From: Rhyacichthys aspro | Taxonomy: Eukaryota > Chordata > Actinopteri > Gobiiformes > Rhyacichthyidae | DNA: 64,000 nt | Reading direction: 5' to 3' | Assembly: GCA_036850595.1 (NCBI GenBank) | Contig: CM072155.1 | Location: forward strand, 8,496,256-8,560,255 | Part shown: positions 38,727 through 51,499 of the stretch, piece after piece | Position numbering within the stretch: position 1 is the stretch's first letter | Layout: the number at the start of each line of letters is the position of its first letter | The notes under the pieces: generated by a model | The model's database searches: none | What the model saw: only the letters and a program-made list of their open reading frames with translations | Told to the model about the DNA's origin: nothing | Made by a program: the position numbers and the translations under genes

Positions 38727-38885
38727 GGATGGATGCTACATTAAACAACATGGACCATCCTCTCCATCATGTAAAAGACTGACTATTGAACATCTACAAT
38801 CAATGCACTCTTCATCAGCTTAGCCTAGTATTCCACAACAACAACAGGTGTCCGGACCACGGCCTCGAGTGAAGGCTTCCGACCG
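38727..38885 (+). mobile_element. LINE 3'-end fragment, copy 2
   Basis: GGATGGATGCTACATTAAAC then AACATGGACCATCCTCTCC closely matches the fragments at 20090 and 55118 and reads as a degenerate DATLNNMDHPLHH motif. The downstream extent is estimated, as divergence increases quickly. Confidence 0.55.
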
Positions 38886-40887
38886 CAGCGTTAGTATTTC
38901 GTGCAGTGTGCTTGGGGTCACATGGAAAGGTCGGGTCTGGCTATAGATTATTGATGAAGTGATCAGTCTCAGGCTTAGAGGAGGGTCAACCTTTGTTAAA
39001 CAATCCTCTAAAGCTCATCTGTGGGCTGATTTTTGAAAATAAAAGCAGTGCTCTCATTACCAGAAGAATTGCCCAGATTATGCATGAGCTGTAAAATCAT
39101 GAGAGTATCATACGGACATACTATAGGTCGTAATCCACAAGTGATCCTATTGAGCCTATTGTAAATAAGTATGCATGATTTTAGAGCTGGATTTCAACTG
39201 TTGGTCGGTCATTAGTCCTATGCTCGTCTAAATTTAACCATCAGGAGGCAGATTAGGACAAATGGGGATCAGGAAATCTGTTCTTTGTTCTTCCTGCTGT
39301 CTGTATGACAGCGGTTACATAAGCCTGTCCTTACTTACATAAGCATCATTAGTCAGCGCTAAATTTCAAACTGTTAAAATGCATTCAAAAAGCCATGGGT
39401 CACACGTGGTGGCCTAATTCTAAACTAAATACTTTTGTTTGTAGTAGCCAATAGTAATCCCGGGCACAATCTTTCCACAGAAGGCAAAGCTAAGTACAAA
39501 ACAGCATGTATTTTTTGGCAGATTATCCCTTAAAAAGTCACATGAAGATGGCAATTTTGTGTTTTTCACTGTGCACACACTGTCTTTGTATTTCCTTGAA
39601 GTGAAAAAAAACAAACAATCAAATAGTGCAACCTCATCACACATGTCAGTACACATCTGTGGCCACTCAGCAACACTGCCAAAGCCCAGAAATGACCAGC
39701 TGGTGCAAAAATCATTATGGCCGGAGCTGCTGTGTGGCCAAGCCAATTCACATTACCATGTCAAATGAGTTGGTGCTGCTCCACAAAGTGATAACAATTA
39801 CAGTAAAAGCAATAAAACTGTACTCCTCACAAGCTGTTTTTACATCCTCTTGTCAAACATCAAATATTGATGGTAAAAGTATGAGGAACGAAGCTATTGC
39901 AAACTTTAGGCTAATGTATGTGTTAACGAGTGCCAAGAAGGAAATTGGTTCAACGTTGAATTAAATTATGTTTAAAAAGAAAGAAAGTACAATATCTTAT
40001 GAATGTAGCTGTCTACATTTCTATTCTCAAAAGCTTATCCAATACAGAATAACTGTAGTCAATGCACAATCTATTAACATATAGGACTACTCTGGTGTGT
40101 GTTGTTCTTGTTATAAACATTTTACAAGAAGTATGAATGCTAAATGTAGTGCAGCTGATGAGCATTACTTACTTCATGAGTGAGTCTATATAGGAAACTG
40201 CTTCAGCATTTTAGAATTCAAGTTTAATAGCTTGGAATAAACTGAAAACGTGGCTATACCTCCAGCCGGAGTCGTGAAAGTTTATCTCAAAGTTTACATA
40301 GCAGCCTCTATTTTGCCGCACATATAACAATGGAAATGCAAGCTTTTTCAGAAGTTACCCACAGTTACATATTAACCTGTACCACTTAATGGATACCTGG
40401 CAATAAGGTAAGTACAAGATAGATCACAAAGAGCCTACGTAATGTTATTGGACATTTTATCTTGGAAAGGCCTGCACATTTTCATCTTGACCCATTATCT
40501 AGATTTGGGATATTAATTGTTTTAGTTTTTTGTAATAATAAATAAATACATTTTTTAAAAGTATTTATTCATTTATTTATGATCGCTGTTGATGTATGAT
40601 TTATCGCTATCTTTTGTTCCAGCCTACACAACCTGCATACAGTAACACAACACACACAGAGGCACACAAACACTTACCAGCAATGTATTAATGTAATGTC
40701 TGTAATGTTTTGTGCAGCACAAAAAGCATAAAAAAAAGAAATAAAAAAAAAAAGATTTGGGATATTATTATTTGACATTATTTATGGGGCTTGTCTTGTA
40801 GCAAAGTTACACATACTGTATTTGCTGTGTGTTGTTCTCCAAATATTAGCCTCAATTATTCTGGCATGAGGTCTGAAGTCGGGTTAT

Positions 40888-41085
40888 CTGAGGTCACACA
40901 TCACAGTGACCTTTAACCCTTGACCATCAAATTCTTATCGGTTTAACCAAGTGGACCGGCTCATCAGCTGAAGCGGGGTTCTCCCTATGGTCATTCCCAT
41001 TACATCACATTTACAATAATGAGATGGACATGAGGTCACGCTGACTGAGACCTTTGACCTCTGATCATTCTTAGGTCTATGTAAA
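40888..41085. repeat. GTGACCTTTGACC-type interspersed repeat
   Basis: GAGGTCACACATCACAGTGA then CCTTTAACCCTTGACCATCA and AAATTCTTATCGGTTT match the vocabulary of a common fish repeat (TGACCTTTGACC...CCAAATTCTAATC). A second CTGAGACCTTTGACCTCTGA module closes it near 41065. Incidentally, direct AGGTCA-like half-sites of nuclear receptors are built into this repeat. Confidence 0.4.
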
Positions 41086-41888
41086 CACAATATTAGGAAG
41101 TTATTGAGATGTAACACTGGATATTAATTTGATAGATTCCAGTGCTTATGGTTAAGTTCTAGCCAATAAATCATATTTTCTTTTGAGGGTTACGGCAGAA
41201 GTTGTTTTGGTTGATTATGCTGCGAACTGATTGAAACTATCATATGTTTGCAAAAGCGACAGACAAAGATGAATAAGCAGAAGAAAGAGCTGTAGCAGTG
41301 GCTTAATACTACATCTGTGCGTCTTGCAAAAAGGACATCTGCTTCTTCAATTCAGTTGATTTTGTTTCCTGTCCCGACGGTGTGACCTTTCCTGATCTTT
41401 GGCTGAACACACCGAGTCGAGAAAAGAAATGAAACATGAATGATGCCTAAACAGAAACTTGAATCTCTGTAGCCATTTTTTTAAGAGGACGGGTGTGTTA
41501 CGAGGGAAGCCATGAATTATACACGAGTGAATCGTGATTGCTCGTTCAAATTAATTTACATCTTTTATGTTGCCATTAACTGTGTCATTAACATTGCGTG
41601 ACACAAAAGCCGAGGAAATGTGCTGATTCGAAGAAAGCGCTAGTGAAGAACGGCGAAGTGAGCCAAATTGAACAGAGAAGAGGCCACCGGGGCTTGGAGG
41701 AGGTAATGTTGGAGAAAGAAGGAGGTGACGATTCGCTGGGGGATGAAAGAGGGAAGAGGGAAGAGAGAAAAAAATCAAAGAGAGCTAATTTTTTTTATGT
41801 TTGCACCCATAACATTTCAAATCCTTTGATATTCTTATACATATTTCCACTCCACCCTTAAATTAACCCTGTTGTAACAGTATTTAGT

Positions 41889-42050
41889 TGATCGTATAAC
41901 GCAGATTTAAACTGGTTATAACCAGATTAGATGGATTTTAGGTGGTTTAACTCACACTTTACCCAGTTTGAAATGGATTTTAACTGGCTTCAAGCTGGTT
42001 ATAGATGGATTTGGATGGGCTTTACATGGCCAGGACTTGATTTTGATGGA
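41889..42050. repeat. Degenerate GGATTT/ACTGGTTTTA minisatellite
   Basis: Irregularly repeated units such as AACTGGTTATAACCAGATTA, GATGGATTTTAGGTGG, GAAATGGATTTTAACTGG and AGATGGATTTGGATGG follow one another for about 150 bp. A related short array (AGCTGGATTTGAACAGG, TTAGGTGGATTTGAGCAG) is at about 50465-50515 inside another repeat, so both may derive from the interior of the same transposon. Confidence 0.5.
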
Positions 42051-43044
42051 TGCATAAACAAATTAATGTAAACTTTAGTCTTTAGACGTTTGTCCAGCAG
42101 CATTTCACAACCTCATCTGTCTTAATGAAAGCCTCACCTTATACATTTATTGCTTCCTGAATCTACAGCTGAAAATGCCAGCATCAGGACACGTTTACAG
42201 CAATTTACTTTGGACTTTACAACATGGAAAGCAAAAAATGGAATGTAATTTGCCATATCCCTCATACAAAGCTGAATAAAACCAGGAAATGTCCTTTTTA
42301 GGTCTGCTTTACTCCTCTCCACTGTGAATCAACACGGACATGCTGCTGATACAATGCAGCTGATTTTATTAAAGCAGATAAGCAGTGGCTGTAGGAAATA
42401 TATACTGCGTGTATTTGCCAATTAGTGAACATCCACGTCAGGCATAAAGTCGATGGAAGGAAGAACATAATAAGAACTTATCATCACACGTTACTCTAAT
42501 ATGTCATCACACTGGTAACATAGTGATTTTCTACTTTTTTCATCTTGGACCTTGGTTTCTCAGAGTCCTATGTGGAAATAGCGATCAGCCTGAGGTTAAA
42601 TTTACCTTATTTCTCTGCAAGCCCAATGTGCTTCTAACCTTTGTTCAAATCTACTCATAGAAAAATAATAGAATAACAAATCTCTGCAGCTCATACTTTG
42701 TTACACTTTGTTTTCAATGGCTCTGGTAAATTTTTCGATTCCTTTTAATTATTCATGTTCCTAGACTCATAAAGCCCATTTCGGAAAGGCCACCAGTAAT
42801 GCCTTCATGTCGGATGCCTGTAAACCATCAGTACAAACACACTAATTGGATGCAGAGCTGTCTGGCATTTTACAGTAATGGACATTAATTCAACCCCACA
42901 AAGCCTTTCTCCCCTGAATTCTTTAATCTAACGGCGCCAAATGCTCTCGACACGTGACACACAGACTCATCAGAGAAGTGCAGTCCAGACGTAAAAAATA
43001 AAATAAATGAGAATTTATAACATTATTAAACCCTGATTTTAGTT

Positions 43045-43640
43045 ACTATGAGTATTTTATATTGAGTAGAAAAATAATAATGCATATAAATAAATGTTGC
43101 TACTAAGCTTTCACATATACCCTGCAGCAATATCAATATCAATCAAACCATAAATAATCCAGTTTGCAAGAAGCATATTGAAAATAAATATTTTTTTGTG
43201 TATTTCAAATCAAAAATAGCCGCATTATGATAAACACTGGCATTTTAAGGGTTAAAAATGTCAAAAATTAATTCATATTTGATGTATATGATAAAGACTG
43301 ATGTTGGTTTCAAAAAATAAAATAAAATTATTTTCTTGATTTTTGATGTGCACATTTATTTGTTGAAGGTGTGTTAGTGTGAGTATTTTACATTGAGCAA
43401 AAACTAAAAATCCATATAAATAAATATTACTACTATTCTTTCACAATTACCAAGCTGCAATAATCAAATCAAAATATTCCAATTCAAATCTAAATAATTT
43501 TAATTTGTCAAAATATTTGTGTATTTTAGACCAAAAATAAATCTGCATCATGAAAAAGGGTTAAAAATGTAAAAAAAAAAAAAAAGATAAAAATAATTAA
43601 TATTTGATATGATTGTATGATGAGGACTGATGATGTAAAA
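43045..43640. repeat. Diverged tandem duplication, unit about 310-330 bp
   Basis: The first unit starts near 43050 with GAGTATTTTATATTGAG and the second near 43381 with GAGTATTTTACATTGAG. The following landmarks recur in the same order: CATATAAATAAAT(G/A)TT with CTACTA, CTTTCACA, GCTGCAATA-like, TGTGTATTT, GGGTTAAAAATGT (43249 and 43559), TTAAT(T)CATATTTGAT-like and GA(C)TGATG. The two units are clearly homologous but carry many indels, so the duplication is old. No coding sequence is seen. Confidence 0.7.
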
Positions 43641-46600
43641 CTTGATTACTCATTTATAACATTTTTATAGTTTGAGTCATTTGTGTTTATTTTAAAGGTG
43701 CATCTAGGGGTTAAGACTGAATTTTGTGTTCTTTAGTTGTCGCTGAAACACAAAGAAGACTTTTACACACCGAGGGCATATTGGATCAGAACCCAATGTC
43801 TGGCCCAACAACAAACGCGGGCCATTAGAATCAATACAACAGGGCAGGTAATTAACCTGTTACCGTTTGAGTGTCATTTACCTCAATTATCTCTAACAAG
43901 TCTTTGGAGAGTCTCTTATCTTCTGCCCTCTGACGAGTCACAGGGATGTGCTCTGTCTTTCTTTCTCTCTGGAAAACAGAAACGAAGCCTTTCACTTGCC
44001 ACAAATGTCTGCAAACACAAAACACCATGTGAGCTATAAGACACACACCTGAAGCCTGATTTGGGATGTTTAATTCATGAGGCAGCATCACTGTGCCGGG
44101 ATTAGACACTGGCTATTGCATATGGATCAAAACACACGCACGTTAAAACTAAGCACTACTTAAAAACCGCAGGTATTAGAATATTTCTTGACACTTTCTG
44201 CCACATTCAGAGACTAATTCTCATCGTTGCCAGCTGGAGGTTCAGGAGAATAACTGTCATCGAGGGAAATTGGGGCATTTGTATTCCTGGCGACAACATT
44301 TGTGACCGTTGCATCCTGTAGGCCAGATACTTATGGCACTTTCAGTAGTCGTTTATGTGTAACCTGTCACTGTGACCCATCATCAACGCTATTTTAAAGC
44401 TATGCTCATTTCCCACTACCTCTTCTCTATCTGTACTTCCAAATTCTCACCTTATCACCTGCAATACCACAGTGACTGAGACTGCATGGCACCCCCCTGT
44501 GGACAATCGTGCTGTATTCCAAAGTCATCCTCTCCCCCAGGGCTCTCTGAAGTATTACAAAGCAGCTTCTTGGATCTTGGATGTGCCTACAATAAAAACA
44601 CCTCTTTTTTTCACTGTGTATTTGCAAACTATTATCACTCTCCGTTCCTTCTGACAGACTGTATTCGAAATATCATATTCAGAGTAGGTTTAACAGCTCG
44701 ACAACCGCCCAGAAGAATCAAACACTGCTCCGGGTTGACATTGACGTCACAATAAAGCACAGCCTTTGACAAATGATTTTGGCAAGTGCCCTTCGCCAAC
44801 AGTCTAGGACTACAAAACTGTCTTGTAATTTTAGTGCAGGTTCCTTGCAAGGTGACAGCACGAGCAGCTGCCGACAAGAACAGGACGCAGCGGGACAGCC
44901 AGCCCTGTCAGCCGGGTCAACAATGTTTAAAAGAGTTCAAACTTTGAGGTGCTCCTTCTTCTACTTATCTTACATCATCCTGGCAGCGCTCCATTGCCGT
45001 CTCCCTATAATTCTCTTTCCTCAGCTGCCCTCGTCCTTCTCGCCATCTCGCTGCTGGGGAAGGTGTCAAAGTCTCCCTCAGTGGTAGGGATCACACCGTG
45101 GACAGCACTTGGAGACCACACTTGGACTTGGAGAGGCCATATCTGGACAAGAGTCTGGTTTTGGACTGACGAAGACACACCGACATGTGCGACAGCTAAC
45201 GTTAATGCTGCTAATTGGAAATGTTCATGCCAAACATTCATGCGAACGGCTTGCGACATGTTGTCACGTCCTGTCAGCTGCTTTATGAATCAGCATTGGC
45301 GGCATAGCAGGCTAATTAGCAGGCTAGTTGACAGTAGTTAGTGTTAGTGCTAATAGTGCGAAGATTAGCCAGAGTAGCTTTGATATGCCAGTGTTTCAAA
45401 ACTCTCCTCCTAATTTTGTCAATTTAATACTTTTCAATCACATCTACAACAAAGTGTGTCAGATCATTGTGTATCGAACAATATGGGAAGAAATAAATAT
45501 ATAGTCTATAGTCTACATTTATGAGGCATCTACTGAGATGGCAACCATGTGACACTTTCTCATTCTTGGTCACATTTGAGCGTTGTATCTAACATGTACA
45601 ATGCTCTTTGGAAACCCATTACTCACAAGCTCAACTTTGACAGTTAACCTGCTTAAGAGTGCACTAATATAAAGATTAGTAAAAACAGGTTAATACTGTA
45701 ATACTTAATTATGGTAGGGACGGCCTACTTGGAGTATTATAGGCTTTGTTGGATGCTATGAACTGCACAGCTTGGTTTTATGTAGAACGATGTTAGCTTA
45801 TTTCAACAATCCTGTTTTGTTTTGCCTTCCTCTGGCAGGATTTAACCTTTTATTAATGTTTGGATTACTGGGTCATAACAACCTCTCCACTGGCTGCACA
45901 CTGAGACACCACAGTACACCACCACAATCCTGTTTATCCGAATCCAATATTCTCATATTGCTGAATGCACAGCGCATACTGGAACAGTTAACACTGGGCC
46001 ACACACTCCCTACACATATTACACAAACCGAGCAGATGCATGCCGTGTCATATCTGTAAACACTATAGTTGTGAAGATGACGGTTGAGGCTGCAGTTTGC
46101 TGTTATGAACATGTAAAAACATACCAGGCGACAATTATTGTTCAGTATGCAGATGATACAAGCTCCAGACTGTATGTGTCACGCGTCAGTACATAAGACT
46201 GGCATTTGATCCAGTGACAGAAGCAATAGCACACCATAAGGAGGGTATCACAGCAGCGATGTGTACGACTCTATCTGCAGGCTAAATGAAGAAGTTATGC
46301 ATATTTCCCTAAGTAGGCCACAGGGGAGGTGGAGCGGTAAGGAGCGGCTGAGCGGGGTAATGTGATTGTCAAGACAAGCAGAATTCCCACTTCGCCTTTG
46401 TAAGATCAGGCTCTAAATGTGTGTTTGTAGTAGTGAGGGGGCACGCCAGAATGAGAGGATGAAAGAACTGAAAGAAAGCCAAAGATGAAAACTGCTGTGG
46501 CCTATAAGAGCAGGTCAGACTTTAAAGCACTCCAGATATTCAGAGCAAAAGCATCAATATTCAACCACAGTAGAAAGCTGAACTGCAGCCTTGATTTGAG

Positions 46601-46815
46601 TTGCCTGCCTCTCACAGGCAACACTGCAGACCCGGGAGGGGGACTTCTGCCTCCTGCCTGCTCTTTCATGTGATGGCACCGCTCTGTGGCATCCATAGAT
46701 AACACACAAACACACACACTGTGATGTCATTTAAGCATGGCAGCACGGTGAAAGGTGAGCGTGTGAAAGAAGGTTTTCAGGTTACTCTGTACTTCAAACA
46801 CACACAAAAGAGGAG

Positions 46816-46847
46816 TAGAAGAAGAAGAAGAAGAAGAAGAAGAAGAG
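46816..46847. repeat. (GAA)n triplet microsatellite
   Basis: About ten AAG/GAA units, flanked by GGAGTA and GGGGATGG. Purine-rich on the plus strand. It lies in intergenic DNA. Confidence 0.85.
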
Positions 46848-49800
46848 GGGATGGAGGGGAATGGGGTGAGTTTGTTGCTATGCAACCAGACTGTGCTGTT
46901 TGAGAGAAAACCATCCACACTGCAATGAGTTAAAACATGTAAGCACACACAGTCTCATACACATGCATGCACCCACGCACATCTACAAACTGTGGGAATC
47001 AGACAGACTCAAAGCTGCCTTGGTAAAAGAAAATATTTGATGTGAACAAACTCGCACTGAATATTTTTCTCCTACATTTATGATAGGTTGTCACATATTA
47101 AACACTGGAGTGTTGATTGGTTATCAGACATGTCTTTTGTCCATGTCATAGTTAAAAAGGACAGTAGATAGTGGAAGCCTTCTGACTACAGTTAATAGTG
47201 ACATAACATGCAGCATGAGACAATAGTTCCCAGTTTGATGTTAATATTTCTGAAATAGAAGATGTTGTCATGTCACTGACAAACATACATGTGGTATTTC
47301 TAAAAACACACACAGCACTGATGTTACTGAGATTTTTTTTAGAACGTCGTGAAAGGTAGAAACTGAATATAGCGACTTTTACAGAGAATACTGAATGCAA
47401 AGCAGTTTGCACAGTGACTTTAGCACATTAGAAATCAGCTCTCATGTGTCTGACCACGACAAATCATACAAATGCATGAATAGCTCTGATTATTCATTTC
47501 TATATTCACTTTTTGTCCCATGGCGTTATCTTCGAGGCACAGAAATATCTTTCATTTGCATTTTCTAAGAGTTTCATTGTCAGATGGGAGATCATCTGAC
47601 CACCCATCACAGTGTGGCTCATCCATTCACACTCCCATGTGTGCTGTCCTTGAGCCTGTTATGTACATAGTTAGCGATTATCGCTCATAGCTATTGTTAA
47701 TGCAGTTAAACATGACACTGTGCATTCATATGTTAACATAAAAGTGAATTCAGAGAAAGGTTAATGTACATACCGGCACACATGACAGTCATACATGTTG
47801 GACATTTGTGCTTTTATGTAAGTCAAGTTTATACAGGACAGTCACACTCTATTAGGTTGTAGGGTGATCCTTTTCATTTTCACTAAGAAAACTAATGCAG
47901 AGGCTTAGTGTACACTGGAGGACATTAACTGAATGCAGTCTGACCATAAAAGGAAGACATTAGCTATTAGTACACCACATGAACGTATACACAAATCCTA
48001 ATATTTTGGGTTTTTTTCTCCACTCACTCAACAGTAAGTAAGATATTCTCTTTGAAGCACACAGTCACATATAAACCTCTGGAGTATAACTGATCACTAA
48101 TCACACATGTATCCCTGTAAAATTGGCACAACTTTATTGGAATGGATAGAGAGAGTGTCAATGAGAATCTTTATATGACATTATGATAAAGAAGTATAGG
48201 ATAAGCCATATATCCATTCCATTTCATTGTTAATGGCTAAGCTGCACTCCTCATCAACGCCACAGAGCAGTAGTGCTTCACCAGCACTTCTTCTCGCTAC
48301 ATGTATCCACTTATTATCAGCCGACTTCTTTAACGCCCTGTCCTTCTCTGTTCATTACATGTGTCATATCCCTCCTGGCTTCCATTCCCACAGTGCATTC
48401 CTCTCCCTCCAGTCCTTGGCCTGTACTTCCAGCCTCCTCCCCCCCTTCACCCACCACCACTACCACTATCATCACCCCTCCTCTCCTCCCCTCCAGTGGT
48501 GCTCTTCAAAGCAGTGGGCTCTAGTCTACAGCAGCTCTGCAGCTTTTGAAATATAGATTTTATTGCCTGTGGGACGCAGCCTGCTCCTCTGCACATTGCA
48601 AAGACAAACATGCAGTGGTGTATTTCTGCGCACACATAAGAGTCCTCCTTCTACAGCTTCTCCACAACACTCCCTTCGTGTCCTTTTGTAATCAGTGTAC
48701 TGGGCTTGCAGTGCCCTGTTATGTTACGGGCTAATCACAGAACAAGAAGCCTGTGCTGTATCTTCTTTCACTGCTGTTGCTATACTGTAGACACCCCAAA
48801 CAGAGGGAATGGAAGCCAGCTCAGCAGAAGCCAATACGTCAAACACAATTGACCTTTTTACTAAATGGAATATGTGTGAGAAGGAAATGATTTCATGTGT
48901 CAATGAAAGGCACTTTTCCAGAACTAGGGGTTGGCAACACAGCTCACAATTGGAAAAGCATTTTGCTCAAAGGTAATGTTCAGATAAATCTTGATCATTT
49001 TATGCACCTATTGCATCTATACAGCAAGCTATGTTTTCTACCTGCCCCATGCTCAAACTGTGCAGTGCATTGAATAATCTGCAGAGGATTCACATGTAAA
49101 AGTGCAACTGACCTCATTATAAAACCATTTCCTTGGGCTATAACATTTGCCTGGAAAAGTTTTATGCATTTAAAAGAGGACATCGTGTCAAAATGGTGGC
49201 ACCATGTTGGAGTTTTATAATGGTGCTGATGATAAATAGTGTCTAGTACAATTAAGCAATGTCTAAATAATAATGCAATATCAGGACCAAGTTGGCAAGA
49301 TGTATTTAAAGAAAACTCTACAGAAGTAATGTCGTTGCCACTCCTTGGCGTTAGACCTGACTTAGGTGATACAAAACATTACTAGACATGTCCAGTTAGT
49401 GGTATTAACAAAGCAAAAGTGTGCAAAACTAGTGACTAGAGATGATTTGAGAGTTTCAGAAACACAAACATGAATGAACCAGCCACACCAGCTCAATTAA
49501 CATCCATTACGATCAATTTAAGAGTCGAGTGTAGCGTCTTCAATTCTTCACCACTTTGGTCCGCATCATTTCCTGTTGTTGTCAATCATGTTTAGACTGA
49601 GTGGAGCTGGATTACACAAACATCCTTGTACAAATCGCTTCCATGTCTTTTGGTTTATAATGGAACGGATAATCTTACCCCTGAGATTCTTCATTGGAGA
49701 ATAACTTTATAACTTTGCTCTAACTTCTATTTACTGGAAACAGCTTTCAACTTGCTCATTTTCAGCCACTCACCGTTTCCCACTAGACATGTCCAATCAC

Positions 49801-50378
49801 TCATTCACCTCTTTCTTTCTCTTCCCATCATCCCCTCTTTCATAATTGATTAGCTCGAAAATCTTTTCAATCCGATGGAGACGGCCCACCCAGGACGAGT
49901 GTGTGTGAGCGTTTCCTTCAGCTGTGGCATGTGGGTCCCTCAGTCCCCTTAGCTCCACTGACATCAGTCTACGGCGGGTGTGTTCATAACGACGGTGACC
50001 CTGTTGTCTGGGAGACGGCCATTATGTTGTCACAGAAGCACTCAGACTAATGGAGGAGCCATATTAATGATGATCCACAACCAACATCACCCCACCCAAC
50101 TCCTCACAGACAAATACATATGCATACGTTCCAAATGGGCTCAGACGCCAGACGTAAATCGATGACACTTTTTGTCCGACCTCCTTTTTTGTTTACTCAT
50201 TTCCAGACACGAGTCAATCATAATCACGCAGACGGACACATATTTGCTTCTATTTACCTGAGCCATCTATTGATTAAAGACTTATTGAAGCCGTATTGTC
50301 TGTAACCAACAATACACAGACATATTGACCGCTTCTGTGCTTCTAAAAGTTAGTGGCCACCATCCTGATCATGTAAAC

Positions 50379-50515
50379 CAGTGGTGTCAAACTCAATGTG
50401 GTGAGGGGCCGCAAAAGTTCATAAGTATCCTTTCAAGGGCCGAAGATGGTGTCATTTGAAAAGTGGTTTTAGCTGGATTTGAACAGGTTTTAGGTGGATT
50501 TGAGCAGATTTAATT
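50379..50515 (+). mobile_element. hAT-like repeat end (CAGTGGTGTCAAACTC)
   Basis: CAGTGGTGTCAAACTCAATG followed by GGGGCCGCAAAAG matches the known style of a common hAT-like fish element (CAGTG...GTCAAACTC...GGGCC). It is followed by a GCTGGATTTGAACAGG-type degenerate array. The other end is not recognised. Confidence 0.45.
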
Positions 50516-51161
50516 TATCTTTGTAGCAAAAATCAGCAAAAAAGCAAAAAAAACCTCTGTGATGCCTACTTTCCAAAGTGCCAGGAAAATGATAAATACT
50601 CAAAGAGCGTAGCATCTGTGGCACAGTGGATTTGTTGATTTATGCAAATGAAGACTTTATGTGCTGTGTAAATTATAGTTACAGTGCTTTAATTCACAAT
50701 ATATTCTTGTTTTGTTGGTATTGTTTTTTGCTGAGTATACATATATACTGAATTTTCTATATGTGCCTGTGATTAAATGGAAATCGTGTCAATCAAACGA
50801 TGACTTTATGAACTGTCATGGTCTTTACTGCTGTTATGAAAGGAAATGTGTGTGTTTATAACTTACGTGTGTGTCTGATCGCGCTAATGGACCGACCGTG
50901 AAAGTCAGTTGTCAGGGAAAGAAAACAGCACTGACAGGTCGATGGATGCACTGGGCCAGTCAGGAAGTAGTTTCTCCACAGTAGAATAGACATAACTACA
51001 GCACATGTCCACAGCAGTACATTACGTCCCTACATCCATCTCCATTCACCTGCGTGTCAGGTAGGTTCAGCTTTCCAACAGACCAATTTCTCATATGAAA
51101 CAACAAATGGGTACAGAAGATGACTATGACCTCAGATTTACCACCAAACTTTGTAATATAA

Positions 51162-51496
51162 AGCCTGGTACATACTTACCAAGAACAGAGAACTTTGTTC
51201 TTGTTCTTGAGGGGCGCAAGAACAAGAACAAAGTTAGTTCTGACCAGGGCATTTCATACTTCACGAGAAACTCGAGTGCAGAACTCCTCGGTTTTCTGCA
51301 TTAACTTCAAATTTCTGAGAGGTCACACAAGAGTTCTTGGACATCCACAAGAAAAAGTTCTGCCCAGACAATGTGTCAAGAATAAGCTGCAAGAACTCCC
51401 AAACCAGGGCTGCAAGAACAAAATGACGTCATTTTGTTCTTGCATCCCTGGAAGAGATAAGAGATATCTCTGTTCTTGAGGAGTATGTGTCAGCCT
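51162..51496. mobile_element. Harbinger-like MITE with TAA target duplication and large palindromes
   Basis: The left end AGCCTGGTACATACTTACC and the right end, read inverted, AGGCTGACACATACTCCTC both run into CAAGAACAGAG. They form imperfect terminal inverted repeats of about 28 bp. TAA flanks both sides (51159-51161 and 51497-51499), as in PIF/Harbinger elements. Inside are a 19-bp-arm hairpin (51191-51209 with 51217-51235) and a perfect 34-bp palindrome (51411-51444) centred on TGACGTCA. At 335 bp it is non-coding. The superfamily call rests on the TAA duplication and end sequence and is provisional. Confidence 0.7.
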
Positions 51497-51499
51497 TAA

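Larger units (their letters stand above)
35728..51158. other. Intergenic, middle-right part of the gene-poor interval
   Basis: No recognisable exon or RNA gene. It contains a LINE fragment (38727), a TGACCTTTGACC-type repeat (about 40888-41085), a degenerate GGATTT minisatellite (41889-42050), a diverged tandem duplication (43045-43640), a GAA microsatellite (46816) and a hAT-like end (50379). The remainder is unique AT-rich DNA. Confidence 0.45.

Noticed and set aside
44773..45341. Overlapping plus-strand frames of 104 and 130 codons with hydrophobic segments
   Set aside because: Two overlapping frames are open in the same stretch, with no family similarity, promoter or splice support. Treated as chance frames.
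48227..48556. 109-codon Ser/Pro/His-rich plus-strand frame
   Set aside because: It sits in a CT/CCA-rich simple-sequence stretch where all three plus frames are open, a sign of composition rather than coding.
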